A DNA stretch of 64,000 nucleotides from Lachnospiraceae bacterium (lineage in GTDB: Bacteria; Bacillota; Clostridia; Lachnospirales; Lachnospiraceae): NCBI GenBank assembly GCA_021770755.1, contig JAETQI010000028.1, positions 1 through 64,000 of the forward strand, in the 5' to 3' direction. Below, one piece after another: positions 24,944-32,437 of the stretch (within the stretch, counting starts at the first letter, position 1; every line of letters begins with the position of its first letter). Position numbers and translations under genes: made by a program. Below the pieces are notes generated by a model. The model saw only the letters and a program-made list of their open reading frames with translations. It had not been told where the DNA came from and made no database searches.

Positions 24944-27900
24944 CTATTTTTTTACAATAATACGGAGCTTGCCGGCATCCTTGCCTTTCGTGTATCCGGC
25001 AATCAAATCATTGACTTTCTGCCGGAAGGCTGCTTCATCCAGCGGCGGAAGTTTGGTCAGTTTCTCGATCAAGTCATCCGCATCCACAACCACCGGTTCA
25101 AAACCTTTCAGAAGCGCCTGAATTGCCTTGATGAAGAAGTCGTCCACACGCTTCGGCAGTTCTTTTGTTTCGATGAACGCGTCGATCACTTTCTGCTGCC
25201 CAGCACTCAAATACTCTTTCTGGCTGGCAACGATAGGATCAGAGATAGTATTCAGGAGGGACTTAGTCCATTCATCCAGCAGAGACTCCAAACGTGTTTC
25301 GATATTCTCAAGTTTGCCGTAGACCGGTTTCACATTGTCATCCAGGTGGAAATGACAGTGCGGGCAGACAGGAGAAGACTTCAATTCTTCTGGTGTCAGC
25401 TCATAGCACACTTTCAAATCAGAGAGCTCATTTTCCAGATCGGTCAGTTTTGCCACCGAAAGAATATCAATCGTGCGCAGCTTACGAAGGCTGAGCAGCG
25501 TCCTTCCTTCCTGGATTTTTCCGCGGCGCTGGGCATCGGTAATATCCAGTCTTTTTTTCTTATGTTCGTCGAAATACAGATCAATGTATTTCGATTTCAC
25601 TTTGTTCAGTTCCGCTTCGGCCTTCTGTGCCGCAACATCTCCGGATTCTCCGTCCCAGATACTGTCACGAATAGTCCGGAAGCTATCTTTTGCCTGAATC
25701 AGTTCGCTTTTCAAAGCATCACCAAGTTCAACCGTCTCTATACCGGTCATATAGGAGACAATCGCCGTGCAGCCGCTCTTAAAGGAAAGATATTCATTGA
25801 TCTTTTTGATCATTGCAATATCTTCAGCCAGCTTCTCGATCTGCTCCATCGTCAAACTGAAATTGTTCAGTTTTGCAGGCGTATTAAAGCGGGCCTGATA
25901 GTTGCTGAATTCATCACGCACATTCTGACAGGCCGATTTCAGCTGCGGCATCCTTGCAGCTGCCACCAATGGCTCGCTCCAAAGCGCAAAATCCTGGCTG
26001 ATTTTCGTGTTTGCCAGTACAGCAGAATTACATACGGTCTGCGCTTTTTTCAGAAGCTCCTCAACGCCTTTGCTGCGTGTACTTTGATTATCCAGAAGAG
26101 CCGGATTGATATCAAGCACACCAAACAAAGCTTTCAGTTCTGCCATAGCCATCTCGGAAGGTCTGGAAAGGAATTTGAACTCGTAAAGATCGAGCACATT
26201 CGTCCTCGGAACCTCGTCCAGATTCGAGGCAGTCAATGTCTTTCCACTCTTCAGCGTCATGACTGCATATCCGTCATACACCATAGCAAGGAAAATGATA
26301 GGCGTGAAGATGAATTCGATCTTGAAGTGCTTATCAACGTACTGATCCATAAATCTGGGTTCAAAAATATCAGAGTAGTTGATAACCCCCTGCGGCGGCA
26401 GTTTTTTCAACATGTCAATGTAATATGCTGCATACATGGAGTTCTTTGTGGAAATTTTGTCTCCGTCCAGAACGCCAAAACTTGCCAACATATTTGCCGA
26501 CAGTTGGTTCTTTCTACCGGCAAAGTGATCAAATGCCGCTCGTACTGCTTCGGCCATATTTTTGCGTGTAATCTTCGTTTTCATTACGGGATAACCCGGA
26601 TACTTGTCACAGAAATAGTCATCGAAACTAAGGGAAGCAGCCAGATCAATTGTATCCTTAAACGTCATATCACGGTTATAACGCCCTTTCAGAACTTCAA
26701 TCAGTTGACGGCGCCCACGCTTATAGACTACATCAAAGCAAGTATTTTTATTTTCGTTCAAGAAACGAATGAGCTTTTTACGGATTACTCCTGCCTTGTT
26801 CAAATAAGCATCTTTATCTTTTCCTTCGCTCATAGCAGCCAGGCTGGTAGCAGCAGTATAAAGTCCCAAAGTTTCTCTGAATTCTTCCGTTGATTTGAAG
26901 TACAAATACACCTCATCAGGGAGATTCTGAACACTTACGCCATTTTTGTCATATGGCGGCATGATATGGATATAGAAGTCACGCTCTGGCTGAGCAGTGC
27001 TTCTCTCTCCAGGCAGTCCCATAAACAGATAACCTTCCCGGAACATATTATGAGAATCCCAGTTCAAGTCATACTCATAGATATTAAAATTCGTCACATA
27101 TTGTTTGGCATCCCATTCCAGGCAGCTGTATACAACATTGTAGAAAGAGCGGTTCAGTTCATCATCAGCGAGAAGAGTTGCCTTCTGCTTGATCTTCTCA
27201 TCGTAGTCAACAACCTTATCCACATCAATGTAATACTGGTTATTTGCGTCATTGAAAATAATGAACTGGCCTGAAACTGTAGTCATGATTTCTTTCAACG
27301 TCACTTTTACAGCGGACAGAAGGAAATCCGCATCCTGTTCCGGCATCATCATGTACAGGCACAAATCATCCTTTAAGTTTTCGGCTGTCATGCCAAACTG
27401 AACGTCCAGTCCATTGGTTGTCAAACGATGAACACTAAGCGCATAGATGATCTGCATAGCCATTGGCTTATATGCAGCCTTGGGGAATGCTCTGACGATG
27501 ATATCTTCTAACTGCTGACTTGCGCCAACAACACGACTGATTGTCGGGTCGCTTTTGAGAAGACCATTAGATTTTATGGCAGGCCAGTAGTTATCGAAAG
27601 AGATAATTCCCGGCGCATTTTCAGGTACATTGGTATCAAAGATGTCCTTGATGGTTGTAGAAATATTCTTCAGGATATGACGGTTTTCAATCAGATAGAG
27701 TTTATTGAACACGTCAATGTACGCTGGATGAATTGGGAACAGATCCACGAATTCTTCCAGCCTAGAAGACATACCAGTATAGAGACCGCAGAACTTCTCT
27801 AAATGCTTACGAATCAGAGCTTTCTGTTCCGGGGTCTTTTTCAGGATTCTTTCCGAAACCACATAGGATGTTGCTTCCTTTGTAATAATCAGTTGGGTAA

Positions 27901-28621
27901 ATCTATCACTGACATGCTTTAGCGTATCGGCGACGAAACTGAATCTTGGATTATCAAAAATTTTCTCCTGCATGCCAAACATGACTCGCAACGATGATTT
28001 TGAGCACATTTCTCCCAATGCACGGAAGAATTCCAAATCCAAAACGATTTCTCGTTCATTCCTGGATGACAGATAAGAAAGAAATTCGTCAACGACAATC
28101 AGATATCCCTTGTCAGGATACTTCTTTGAAAAAGCCATCATCATATCTTTGACAACAGACTTTATACTTTTCACACTGCTGTATTCAGGAACATCAAAAT
28201 CGATGCCACGCTTTTCAAAATCTTCCTGAACATATCCCATTATGACATCGTACAAAGGCATTACGACGCCGCCGATCTCAATACGCAGAACTTCAAATTT
28301 TCCCGCAATAGGTTTAATTTGCTCTGCGAACTTTTTATTCTGGAGATATTGTATGTTGTCAGCGTCTGTAGCAATAGCAGAGATAACGCTCATCAAATGA
28401 GATTTACCGGTACCATAGTTACCAACAATCAAAACGCCCTTATTGTCTACCACTTCGTCCATCTGAAGCTGGTCTATCACAGGGGCTTGAAGGCTCTCAG
28501 CCATCGTGTCCGACATCACATAGGTTTTCACATATTCGCGTGCCTTATTCTTGTCATCCGCCGTCACAAGCTGAATGACATCCTCAATCGGATGGAAAGA
28601 AATCAGATCTGAGTATTTCAT
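24944..28621 (-). CDS. brxC: BREX P-loop ATPase BrxC/PglY-like (DUF6079 family)
   Basis: A 1225-residue ATPase. Walker A is VGNYGTGKSHLM (about 65-73), the Walker B region follows in LIVVDEFLSYL (about 178), and a long C-terminal helical region ends with a small zinc-binding motif SSPVCPHCHFHLDD (about 1085) and a KLPPLDEAAFRQKV segment. BrxC is the large ATPase required for BREX defence and methylation and is thought to work on DNA with PglX and BrxB or BrxF. Its length fits BREX type 3 BrxC. It follows brxF by 16 bases with a GGGAGG site, and precedes the DUF1016 gene by 30 bases. Confidence 0.9.
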   Translation of the reverse strand: MKYSDLISFHPIEDVIQLVTADDKNKAREYVKTYVMSDTMAESLQAPVIDQLQMDEVVDNKGVLIVGNYGTGKSHLMSVISAIATDADNIQYLQNKKFAEQIKPIAGKFEVLRIEIGGVVMPLYDVIMGYVQEDFEKRGIDFDVPEYSSVKSIKSVVKDMMMAFSKKYPDKGYLIVVDEFLSYLSSRNEREIVLDLEFFRALGEMCSKSSLRVMFGMQEKIFDNPRFSFVADTLKHVSDRFTQLIITKEATSYVVSERILKKTPEQKALIRKHLEKFCGLYTGMSSRLEEFVDLFPIHPAYIDVFNKLYLIENRHILKNISTTIKDIFDTNVPENAPGIISFDNYWPAIKSNGLLKSDPTISRVVGASQQLEDIIVRAFPKAAYKPMAMQIIYALSVHRLTTNGLDVQFGMTAENLKDDLCLYMMMPEQDADFLLSAVKVTLKEIMTTVSGQFIIFNDANNQYYIDVDKVVDYDEKIKQKATLLADDELNRSFYNVVYSCLEWDAKQYVTNFNIYEYDLNWDSHNMFREGYLFMGLPGERSTAQPERDFYIHIMPPYDKNGVSVQNLPDEVYLYFKSTEEFRETLGLYTAATSLAAMSEGKDKDAYLNKAGVIRKKLIRFLNENKNTCFDVVYKRGRRQLIEVLKGRYNRDMTFKDTIDLAASLSFDDYFCDKYPGYPVMKTKITRKNMAEAVRAAFDHFAGRKNQLSANMLASFGVLDGDKISTKNSMYAAYYIDMLKKLPPQGVINYSDIFEPRFMDQYVDKHFKIEFIFTPIIFLAMVYDGYAVMTLKSGKTLTASNLDEVPRTNVLDLYEFKFLSRPSEMAMAELKALFGVLDINPALLDNQSTRSKGVEELLKKAQTVCNSAVLANTKISQDFALWSEPLVAAARMPQLKSACQNVRDEFSNYQARFNTPAKLNNFSLTMEQIEKLAEDIAMIKKINEYLSFKSGCTAIVSYMTGIETVELGDALKSELIQAKDSFRTIRDSIWDGESGDVAAQKAEAELNKVKSKYIDLYFDEHKKKRLDITDAQRRGKIQEGRTLLSLRKLRTIDILSVAKLTDLENELSDLKVCYELTPEELKSSPVCPHCHFHLDDNVKPVYGKLENIETRLESLLDEWTKSLLNTISDPIVASQKEYLSAGQQKVIDAFIETKELPKRVDDFFIKAIQALLKGFEPVVVDADDLIEKLTKLPPLDEAAFRQKVNDLIAGYTKGKDAGKLRIIVKK

Positions 28622-28637
28622 TATTTGTCCTCCCTTG

Positions 28638-29069
28638 TTAAACGACGCATGTCACATCGTACTTATCTATATCGAATGTTTTGAAATCTGAATATCCCGT
28701 TTCCGCGTATATAAGTTTACCGTCACTGTATGTTCCTGGCCATATAATTGAAAAATTCTTCTTTTTGCAGGCTGTAATTAATAACTGCAAAACATCGATT
28801 TGATATTCAGGATTAAAAAGCACATCAAATTCCTTTATCACGCAGTTTTCCGGTAACACCGTAATGATTGAATCTATGATACCAGGCAATTTGAAAGATC
28901 TTCTTGCTGGCTTTATGCTGATAAGTTTTTCTGCAATACGAAGATTTAGTTCAATTGCATCTTTCTCCAGCTTAGCATCTGTATAGCAGAAGATGATCGG
29001 TTTCATCAGGCCATCAGTACCATGTAGTTGATATTCATATTTTGAAATCTGCTTACCCATCTTCAGCAT
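28638..29069 (-). CDS. brxF: BrxF-like small protein of BREX type 3
   Basis: A 143-residue protein placed directly before brxC, where BREX type 3 loci carry brxF. The sequence shows alternating strands and helices (MKPIIFCYTDAKLEKDAIEL, DSIITVLPENCVIKEFDVLF, LQLLITACKKKNFSIIWPG) in keeping with a small P-loop-like or degenerate ATPase fold; I do not see a clean Walker A motif. The start may be ATG 29069 or 29060. The name depends mainly on gene order and size. Confidence 0.65.
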   Translation of the reverse strand: MLKMGKQISKYEYQLHGTDGLMKPIIFCYTDAKLEKDAIELNLRIAEKLISIKPARRSFKLPGIIDSIITVLPENCVIKEFDVLFNPEYQIDVLQLLITACKKKNFSIIWPGTYSDGKLIYAETGYSDFKTFDIDKYDVTCVV

Positions 29070-29099
29070 ATCCCTTTCAGTACATAATGGTCAGGACCA

Positions 29100-29315
29100 T
29101 TACACATTTTCTTCATCCGGAACAAACTCCACAATGTCATCAAGAGAGCAATTCAGCGTTTTACAAATCCGTTCCAGAATATCGATGGTGACATTTTCGC
29201 CGCGATACATCTTGCTGACAGTATAGTGACTTACTTTTGCTTGTTCCTCCAATTCTTTCTTTTTCATGTCTTTGTCAATAAGGAGTTTCCATAATTTTTT
29301 GTAGCTTACGGCCAT
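29100..29315 (-). CDS. Small XRE-type regulator heading the BREX operon
   Basis: A 71-residue Cro/CI-type protein: KLWKLLIDKDMKKKELEEQAKVSHYTVSKMYRGENVTIDIL is a full helix-turn-helix domain followed by SLDDIVEF. It is close to the small YozG-like regulators. It is the first gene after a strong promoter and lies 30 bases before brxF, so it is likely to control the defence operon by autorepression. This is inferred from position; it is not the WYL-type BrxR regulator known from other BREX loci. Confidence 0.85.
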   Translation of the reverse strand: MAVSYKKLWKLLIDKDMKKKELEEQAKVSHYTVSKMYRGENVTIDILERICKTLNCSLDDIVEFVPDEENV

Positions 29316-29366
29316 AATTTATCCCTCTCTTATTTTTCGGCAAGTGGTTACAATAATCTACAGTTT

Positions 29367-29395
29367 AGTATACCACAAAAGTATGAACAAATCAA
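29367..29395 (-). promoter_or_regulatory. Sigma-A-type promoter of the defence operon
   Basis: On the minus strand TTGATT (29395-29390) and TATACT (29372-29367) are separated by 17 bases. The box lies about 50 bases upstream of the XRE start, and the terminator of the conjugation genes lies farther upstream. GTATAC at the -10 box is part of a short palindrome that could be an operator. Confidence 0.75.
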
Positions 29396-29485
29396 TTGCA
29401 TGTGCGTTATAAAACACATCTATCCAAAGTTTTTATAATGTGAACTCTTCTTTGGCAAGCAATGCCTTCCTGATCAGAAAGGCTC

Positions 29486-29515
29486 AAAACAAAAAGATTC
29501 CGCCCGGAGGCGGAA
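29486..29515 (-). terminator. Terminator at the end of the conjugation operon
   Basis: A 7-bp GC-rich stem (TTCCGCC/GGCGGAA with a 4-base loop) followed on the minus strand by ATCTTTTTGTTTT. It lies about 80 bases after the relaxase stop and separates the transfer genes from the defence operon. Confidence 0.85.
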
Positions 29516-29595
29516 CTTTCTGTTTTGGCTTGTTGGGGCAATCCCCAAACCCCAAAGATCGAAGATTTCATCTTCGGCGGCGCACCTGACGGCGC

Positions 29596-31047
29596 TTATT
29601 TTTCTTCCTGCTGGCGCTCTCGCTGAGGCGCGCTTCTGACATTTTCAATGCCGAAAAGACCGGCCAGATTTGCCTGATAAGTCAGTAGCTCCCGGTACTC
29701 ATCTTTCGCCCGATAGTATTCCGGGTATGCCGCCTTTTTCATCGCCAGCAGTTCGGCGTACTCCGCCCGGAGGGCGTTCAGGGAGGGAAGCTGCTTCTTG
29801 TGGGAACCGGCAGTTTTGCCGGAAGTGTCAGATGGAAGCAATTCGTCAAATGCCCGCTTGGACGCTTTGCAAAGCTTGATCGCATCCTCGTGTTCCTCGT
29901 AGTACGCTTTGGAATAGCCGGATGCCCGATAGCCGGCATAGATGTCCTTGGTTTTGAGATAGTTGGTGATGTGCTTCTGAAGCACCGCAATCTCATTCAG
30001 CCGCTTTTCGGCAGAAGTGATCTGCGCAGACAACGCATCTCTGCGCTGCTTTATGGCATCCACCGATTCGGCAAATGCCGCAAAATCATCTGCGCTGGTA
30101 AAACCATGCTGCTGATAATACAGAAGCGCCTTGGCCTGCTGTTTGGTGATCTGATTCTGGATAGACAGATCGTAGTAATGGCCTCGTCCCTGATTCTGTT
30201 TTGCTTCCAGCGAACTGACAAGCTGGGCTTTCTGTTCTGCCAGCGGACTGCGGCGTTTCCTTGGATTATGGATACGCTTGCCTGCCAGCACCGCCCGAAT
30301 TGCATCCTCCCGATATTCCTCCGGCAGGGAGCGCATACGGATATTGCGCTTCTGACGCGGATGGCTGAATGTGATGTTTTTTCCGCGGGTGATGGTGTAG
30401 CCGGCCTGTTCCATAAGAGAATAAAAGCCCTCAATGTCATGCGGCTTTCTCGCCAGCGCCGCATCCATATCCAGACATAGGCGGTCGCGATTTGAGAGCT
30501 TTTCAATGTCGCCCTGCCAGCGGTTGTAGCTCATGCCGTGGGGCTTAGGATTTTCAATAGCTGACAGTCTGTGCTGAACGCAAATCAGGTCGCTCAGCTT
30601 GCGAACTGCCAATGTACTGCCCCAGAAGTTTCGGAATTTCCGGGTGCAGTCAAGACTGGTGGAGTTCCAGTAAATGTGATTGTGGATATGATGCTTATCG
30701 ACATGGGTGCAGACAATAAAGGCATGATTGCCTTTTAAGAACCGCTCGGCAAACTCATAGCCGATGCGGTTGGCTTCTTCCGGCATAATCTCACCCGGGC
30801 GGAAGGACTGGCGCACCTGATAGGCAATCACATCGCTGTCCTGTCTGCGCCCGGTCAGCTGAAAATACTCGCGTTTGGAGAGTGCAAATTCTGCGTCTGC
30901 CGTCTGCGGGTCGCATGCAAAGTAGCTGATCAGCTGTCCCTCCTTGGTCTTATCCGGATTTTTCCCATACTCCAGTCTGTCTGACAGGCATTGTCTGATG
31001 GTTTTTCCTTTGTTCTGATGCATGGGGATAATGCGCGTTGTTGCCAA
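29596..31047 (-). CDS. ICE relaxase (MobP-type mobilization nuclease)
   Basis: A 483-residue relaxase. The N-terminal nuclease domain begins with TTRIIPMHQNKGKTIRQC (a signature of Tn1549-type relaxases) and has the metal-binding histidine motif HVDKHHIHNHIYWNS (about 122), followed by a helical C-terminal half with a coiled coil (DALSAQITSAEKRLNEIA). It nicks the ICE at oriT and leads the strand into the recipient. The TTG start at 31047 is supported by AAGGTGG 9 bases upstream. It is the last gene of the transfer operon, with MobC two genes upstream. Confidence 0.9.
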   Translation of the reverse strand: MATTRIIPMHQNKGKTIRQCLSDRLEYGKNPDKTKEGQLISYFACDPQTADAEFALSKREYFQLTGRRQDSDVIAYQVRQSFRPGEIMPEEANRIGYEFAERFLKGNHAFIVCTHVDKHHIHNHIYWNSTSLDCTRKFRNFWGSTLAVRKLSDLICVQHRLSAIENPKPHGMSYNRWQGDIEKLSNRDRLCLDMDAALARKPHDIEGFYSLMEQAGYTITRGKNITFSHPRQKRNIRMRSLPEEYREDAIRAVLAGKRIHNPRKRRSPLAEQKAQLVSSLEAKQNQGRGHYYDLSIQNQITKQQAKALLYYQQHGFTSADDFAAFAESVDAIKQRRDALSAQITSAEKRLNEIAVLQKHITNYLKTKDIYAGYRASGYSKAYYEEHEDAIKLCKASKRAFDELLPSDTSGKTAGSHKKQLPSLNALRAEYAELLAMKKAAYPEYYRAKDEYRELLTYQANLAGLFGIENVRSAPQRERQQEEK

Positions 31048-31077
31048 GCCGATTCACCACCTTTTTCAAAATAGAAA

Positions 31078-31103
31078 GGCTCCTGCCGGCAAAAGCAGAA
31101 GCC
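31078..31103 (-). terminator. Hairpin between the CD1845 gene and the relaxase
   Basis: A 9-bp stem (GGCTTCTGC with GCAGGAGCC) followed by TTTCTATTTT on the minus strand. It may limit relaxase expression. Confidence 0.6.
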
Positions 31104-31114
31104 CTCATCAGTAT

Positions 31115-31147
31115 AATTTCACTTTGCGCCAACTTGGCGACAAGTTC
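31115..31147. other. Candidate ICE oriT segment
   Basis: CGCCAA-C-TTGGCG (31127-31139) is a tight inverted repeat in the 100-base gap just upstream of the relaxase gene, where clostridial ICE origins of transfer usually lie. No nic consensus was confirmed. Confidence 0.35.
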
Positions 31148-31149
31148 CT

Positions 31150-31440
31150 TTATCCGTATACGCTGTCCTGAATCCAATAACGGAATTTCTGCACCTGTCC
31201 CAGAAGCATGATAGAGATCATCGGCAGACCGAATGGGGTAAAGAGAAACGCCGCAATCAGTCCGCAGATTCCCTGGGCGGTCTTTCCGTCAACAAAGATA
31301 CAGAGTGAGCCCAGACCCACGGCAATGGCGATGAAATTCAAAATGACAGCAGATGCCTGAACCAGTTTCGCCGTTAGCCAGACGAAAACAGATAAGACAG
31401 CAATCACCGGTGCGCATAGAATTTTCAGCAGTATCTTCAT
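31150..31440 (-). CDS. CD1845-family membrane protein
   Basis: A 96-residue protein with two or three hydrophobic helices (LCAPVIAVLSVFVWLTAKL, ILNFIAIAVGLGSLCIF, GICGLIAAFLFTPFG), typical of the CD1845 proteins found in C. difficile CTns next to the relaxase. Its role in transfer is unknown. It lies between mobC and the relaxase in the transfer operon, with terminator-like hairpins on both sides. Confidence 0.8.
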   Translation of the reverse strand: MKILLKILCAPVIAVLSVFVWLTAKLVQASAVILNFIAIAVGLGSLCIFVDGKTAQGICGLIAAFLFTPFGLPMISIMLLGQVQKFRYWIQDSVYG

Positions 31441-31521
31441 GGTCGAAACCTCCTTCTCTTCTTTTCTGAATATATTGTAATTCTGAAATCAAAAACGCTC
31501 AAGGATGCGGAGCCGGATAAC

Positions 31522-31559
31522 AAAAAATGCGGGCAGCGGAACGCGCGGCTCCGCTGCCC
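31522..31559 (-). terminator. Terminator after mobC
   Basis: A 10-bp GC-rich stem (GGGCAGCGGA/TCCGCTGCCC) followed by GCATTTTTTG on the minus strand. Confidence 0.8.
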
Positions 31560-31575
31560 ATGGGGTATATTGTCC

Positions 31576-31911
31576 TTATTTCAAAGCGGACAGTTTGGTA
31601 AGAATATCGTTCAGACGGGCAGCAGTCTCTTTCTGGAACCCCAGAATTTCCTCCAAATCCGTATCATAGATGCACCCGGTATCATGCAGGTATCTGGTAA
31701 TCTGATTGATGTTGGCATTTGCACGTCTGAGCAGATGCAGCATTTCCTGAATTTCCGGCATATCCAGTCGGATGACCATGCCGTCAATAGCCATCTTTCG
31801 CAAAAATGCGCTGAGGTTCGTACTGCCCGACAGCGCCATGTTCTTTTGAATCAGGTCATATTCTTCCTGCGTTGCCCAGAAGTGCATACTGATGTCTCTC
31901 TTTTCTGCCAT
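31576..31911 (-). CDS. mobC: MobC-type relaxosome protein
   Basis: A 111-residue protein of the MobC family: RDISMHFWATQEEYDLIQ, NLSAFLRKMAIDGMVI and LLRRANANINQITRYLHDTG, the last being the family's conserved central signature. MobC-type accessory proteins bind oriT and help the relaxase melt and nick it. The ATG at 31911 has AGGAG 8 bases upstream; a GTG at 31917 is in frame but overlaps the previous stop. Confidence 0.88.
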   Translation of the reverse strand: MAEKRDISMHFWATQEEYDLIQKNMALSGSTNLSAFLRKMAIDGMVIRLDMPEIQEMLHLLRRANANINQITRYLHDTGCIYDTDLEEILGFQKETAARLNDILTKLSALK

Positions 31912-31913
31912 GG

Positions 31914-32435
31914 TCACAGCTCCTGCGATTTGTCTTTTCCGGGCTTGACCTCGGTCGCGGGGAGAGGTTTGTGCAGCTTGTCAAGCACAGACGGCTTTTT
32001 CTCCATAGGGGCTTTCTCCAGTTCCTTTCGGAAATGGGTAACGAACAGATCGACCAGTCCGGTGTGTGCCTGATCAACTACGAAGTAGCAGTTCCGGTCT
32101 CCGCCCCATGAATCGGGATTCGGAACGACCGGTACAGTCTGCGCCCACTCCCGATTGGCGCGGCTGATGCGCCCGTCCCAATCCTTATGCTGTACGGTAT
32201 TGGCCAGCACATACTGGATTCTCTCCATACTGAACTCTGCGCCAAGCGTTTCCATAACAGCCTGCGAGTTCAGACGGTTGTTGCCGTAATTGTCATTAAT
32301 GGCTTTCTCAATCGCCTCCTTGCAGGCAATGTTAGCCTGATAGGATTCTCTGTACAGCGGCAGCTCATCATGTTCACGGGCATAGGCTGCATCATGCCGG
32401 TATAACGGCGTACCCTTTGCAAACTTCTTTTCCAT
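31914..32435 (-). CDS. DUF3849-domain ICE protein
   Basis: A 173-residue protein with the DUF3849 pattern: GTPLYRHDAAYAREHDELPLYRES and NRLNSQAVMETLGAEFSMERIQYVLANT. The domain occurs in ICE accessory proteins; its function is unknown. Its C-terminus carries EKKPSVLDKLHKPLP, a short motif also found at the C-terminal ends of the 2801-residue protein and the ArdC-like protein of this element. It starts 2 bases after the end of the giant gene with a GGAGG site. Confidence 0.85.
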   Translation of the reverse strand: MEKKFAKGTPLYRHDAAYAREHDELPLYRESYQANIACKEAIEKAINDNYGNNRLNSQAVMETLGAEFSMERIQYVLANTVQHKDWDGRISRANREWAQTVPVVPNPDSWGGDRNCYFVVDQAHTGLVDLFVTHFRKELEKAPMEKKPSVLDKLHKPLPATEVKPGKDKSQEL

Positions 32436-32437
32436 GT

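Larger units (their letters stand above)
11519..29315 (-). other. Defence island: BREX type 3 operon with an embedded CBASS and OLD nuclease
   Basis: Fifteen-odd kilobases of minus-strand genes with short gaps or overlaps run from a small XRE gene to yjbR. The set brxF, brxC, pglX, brxHII, pglZ, brxA matches the known gene content of BREX type 3. Between pglX and brxHII lie an HNH-SAVED effector, a CD-NTase, an E2-like protein and an OLD nuclease; between brxC and pglX lies a DUF1016 nuclease. The region is visibly more AT-rich than the conjugation genes on its right, pointing to a separate origin. Confidence 0.85.

Noticed and set aside
11922-29069. DISARM or dnd/phosphorothioate system
   Set aside because: The helicase and methylase could fit DISARM, but PglZ, BrxC and BrxA-like genes are present and drmA/drmB or dpt genes are not.
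30950-31177. 75-codon frame on the - strand overlapping the relaxase start
   Set aside because: It runs through the hairpin and the oriT-like dyad and then into the relaxase gene in another frame, so it looks like a chance frame over a regulatory gap.
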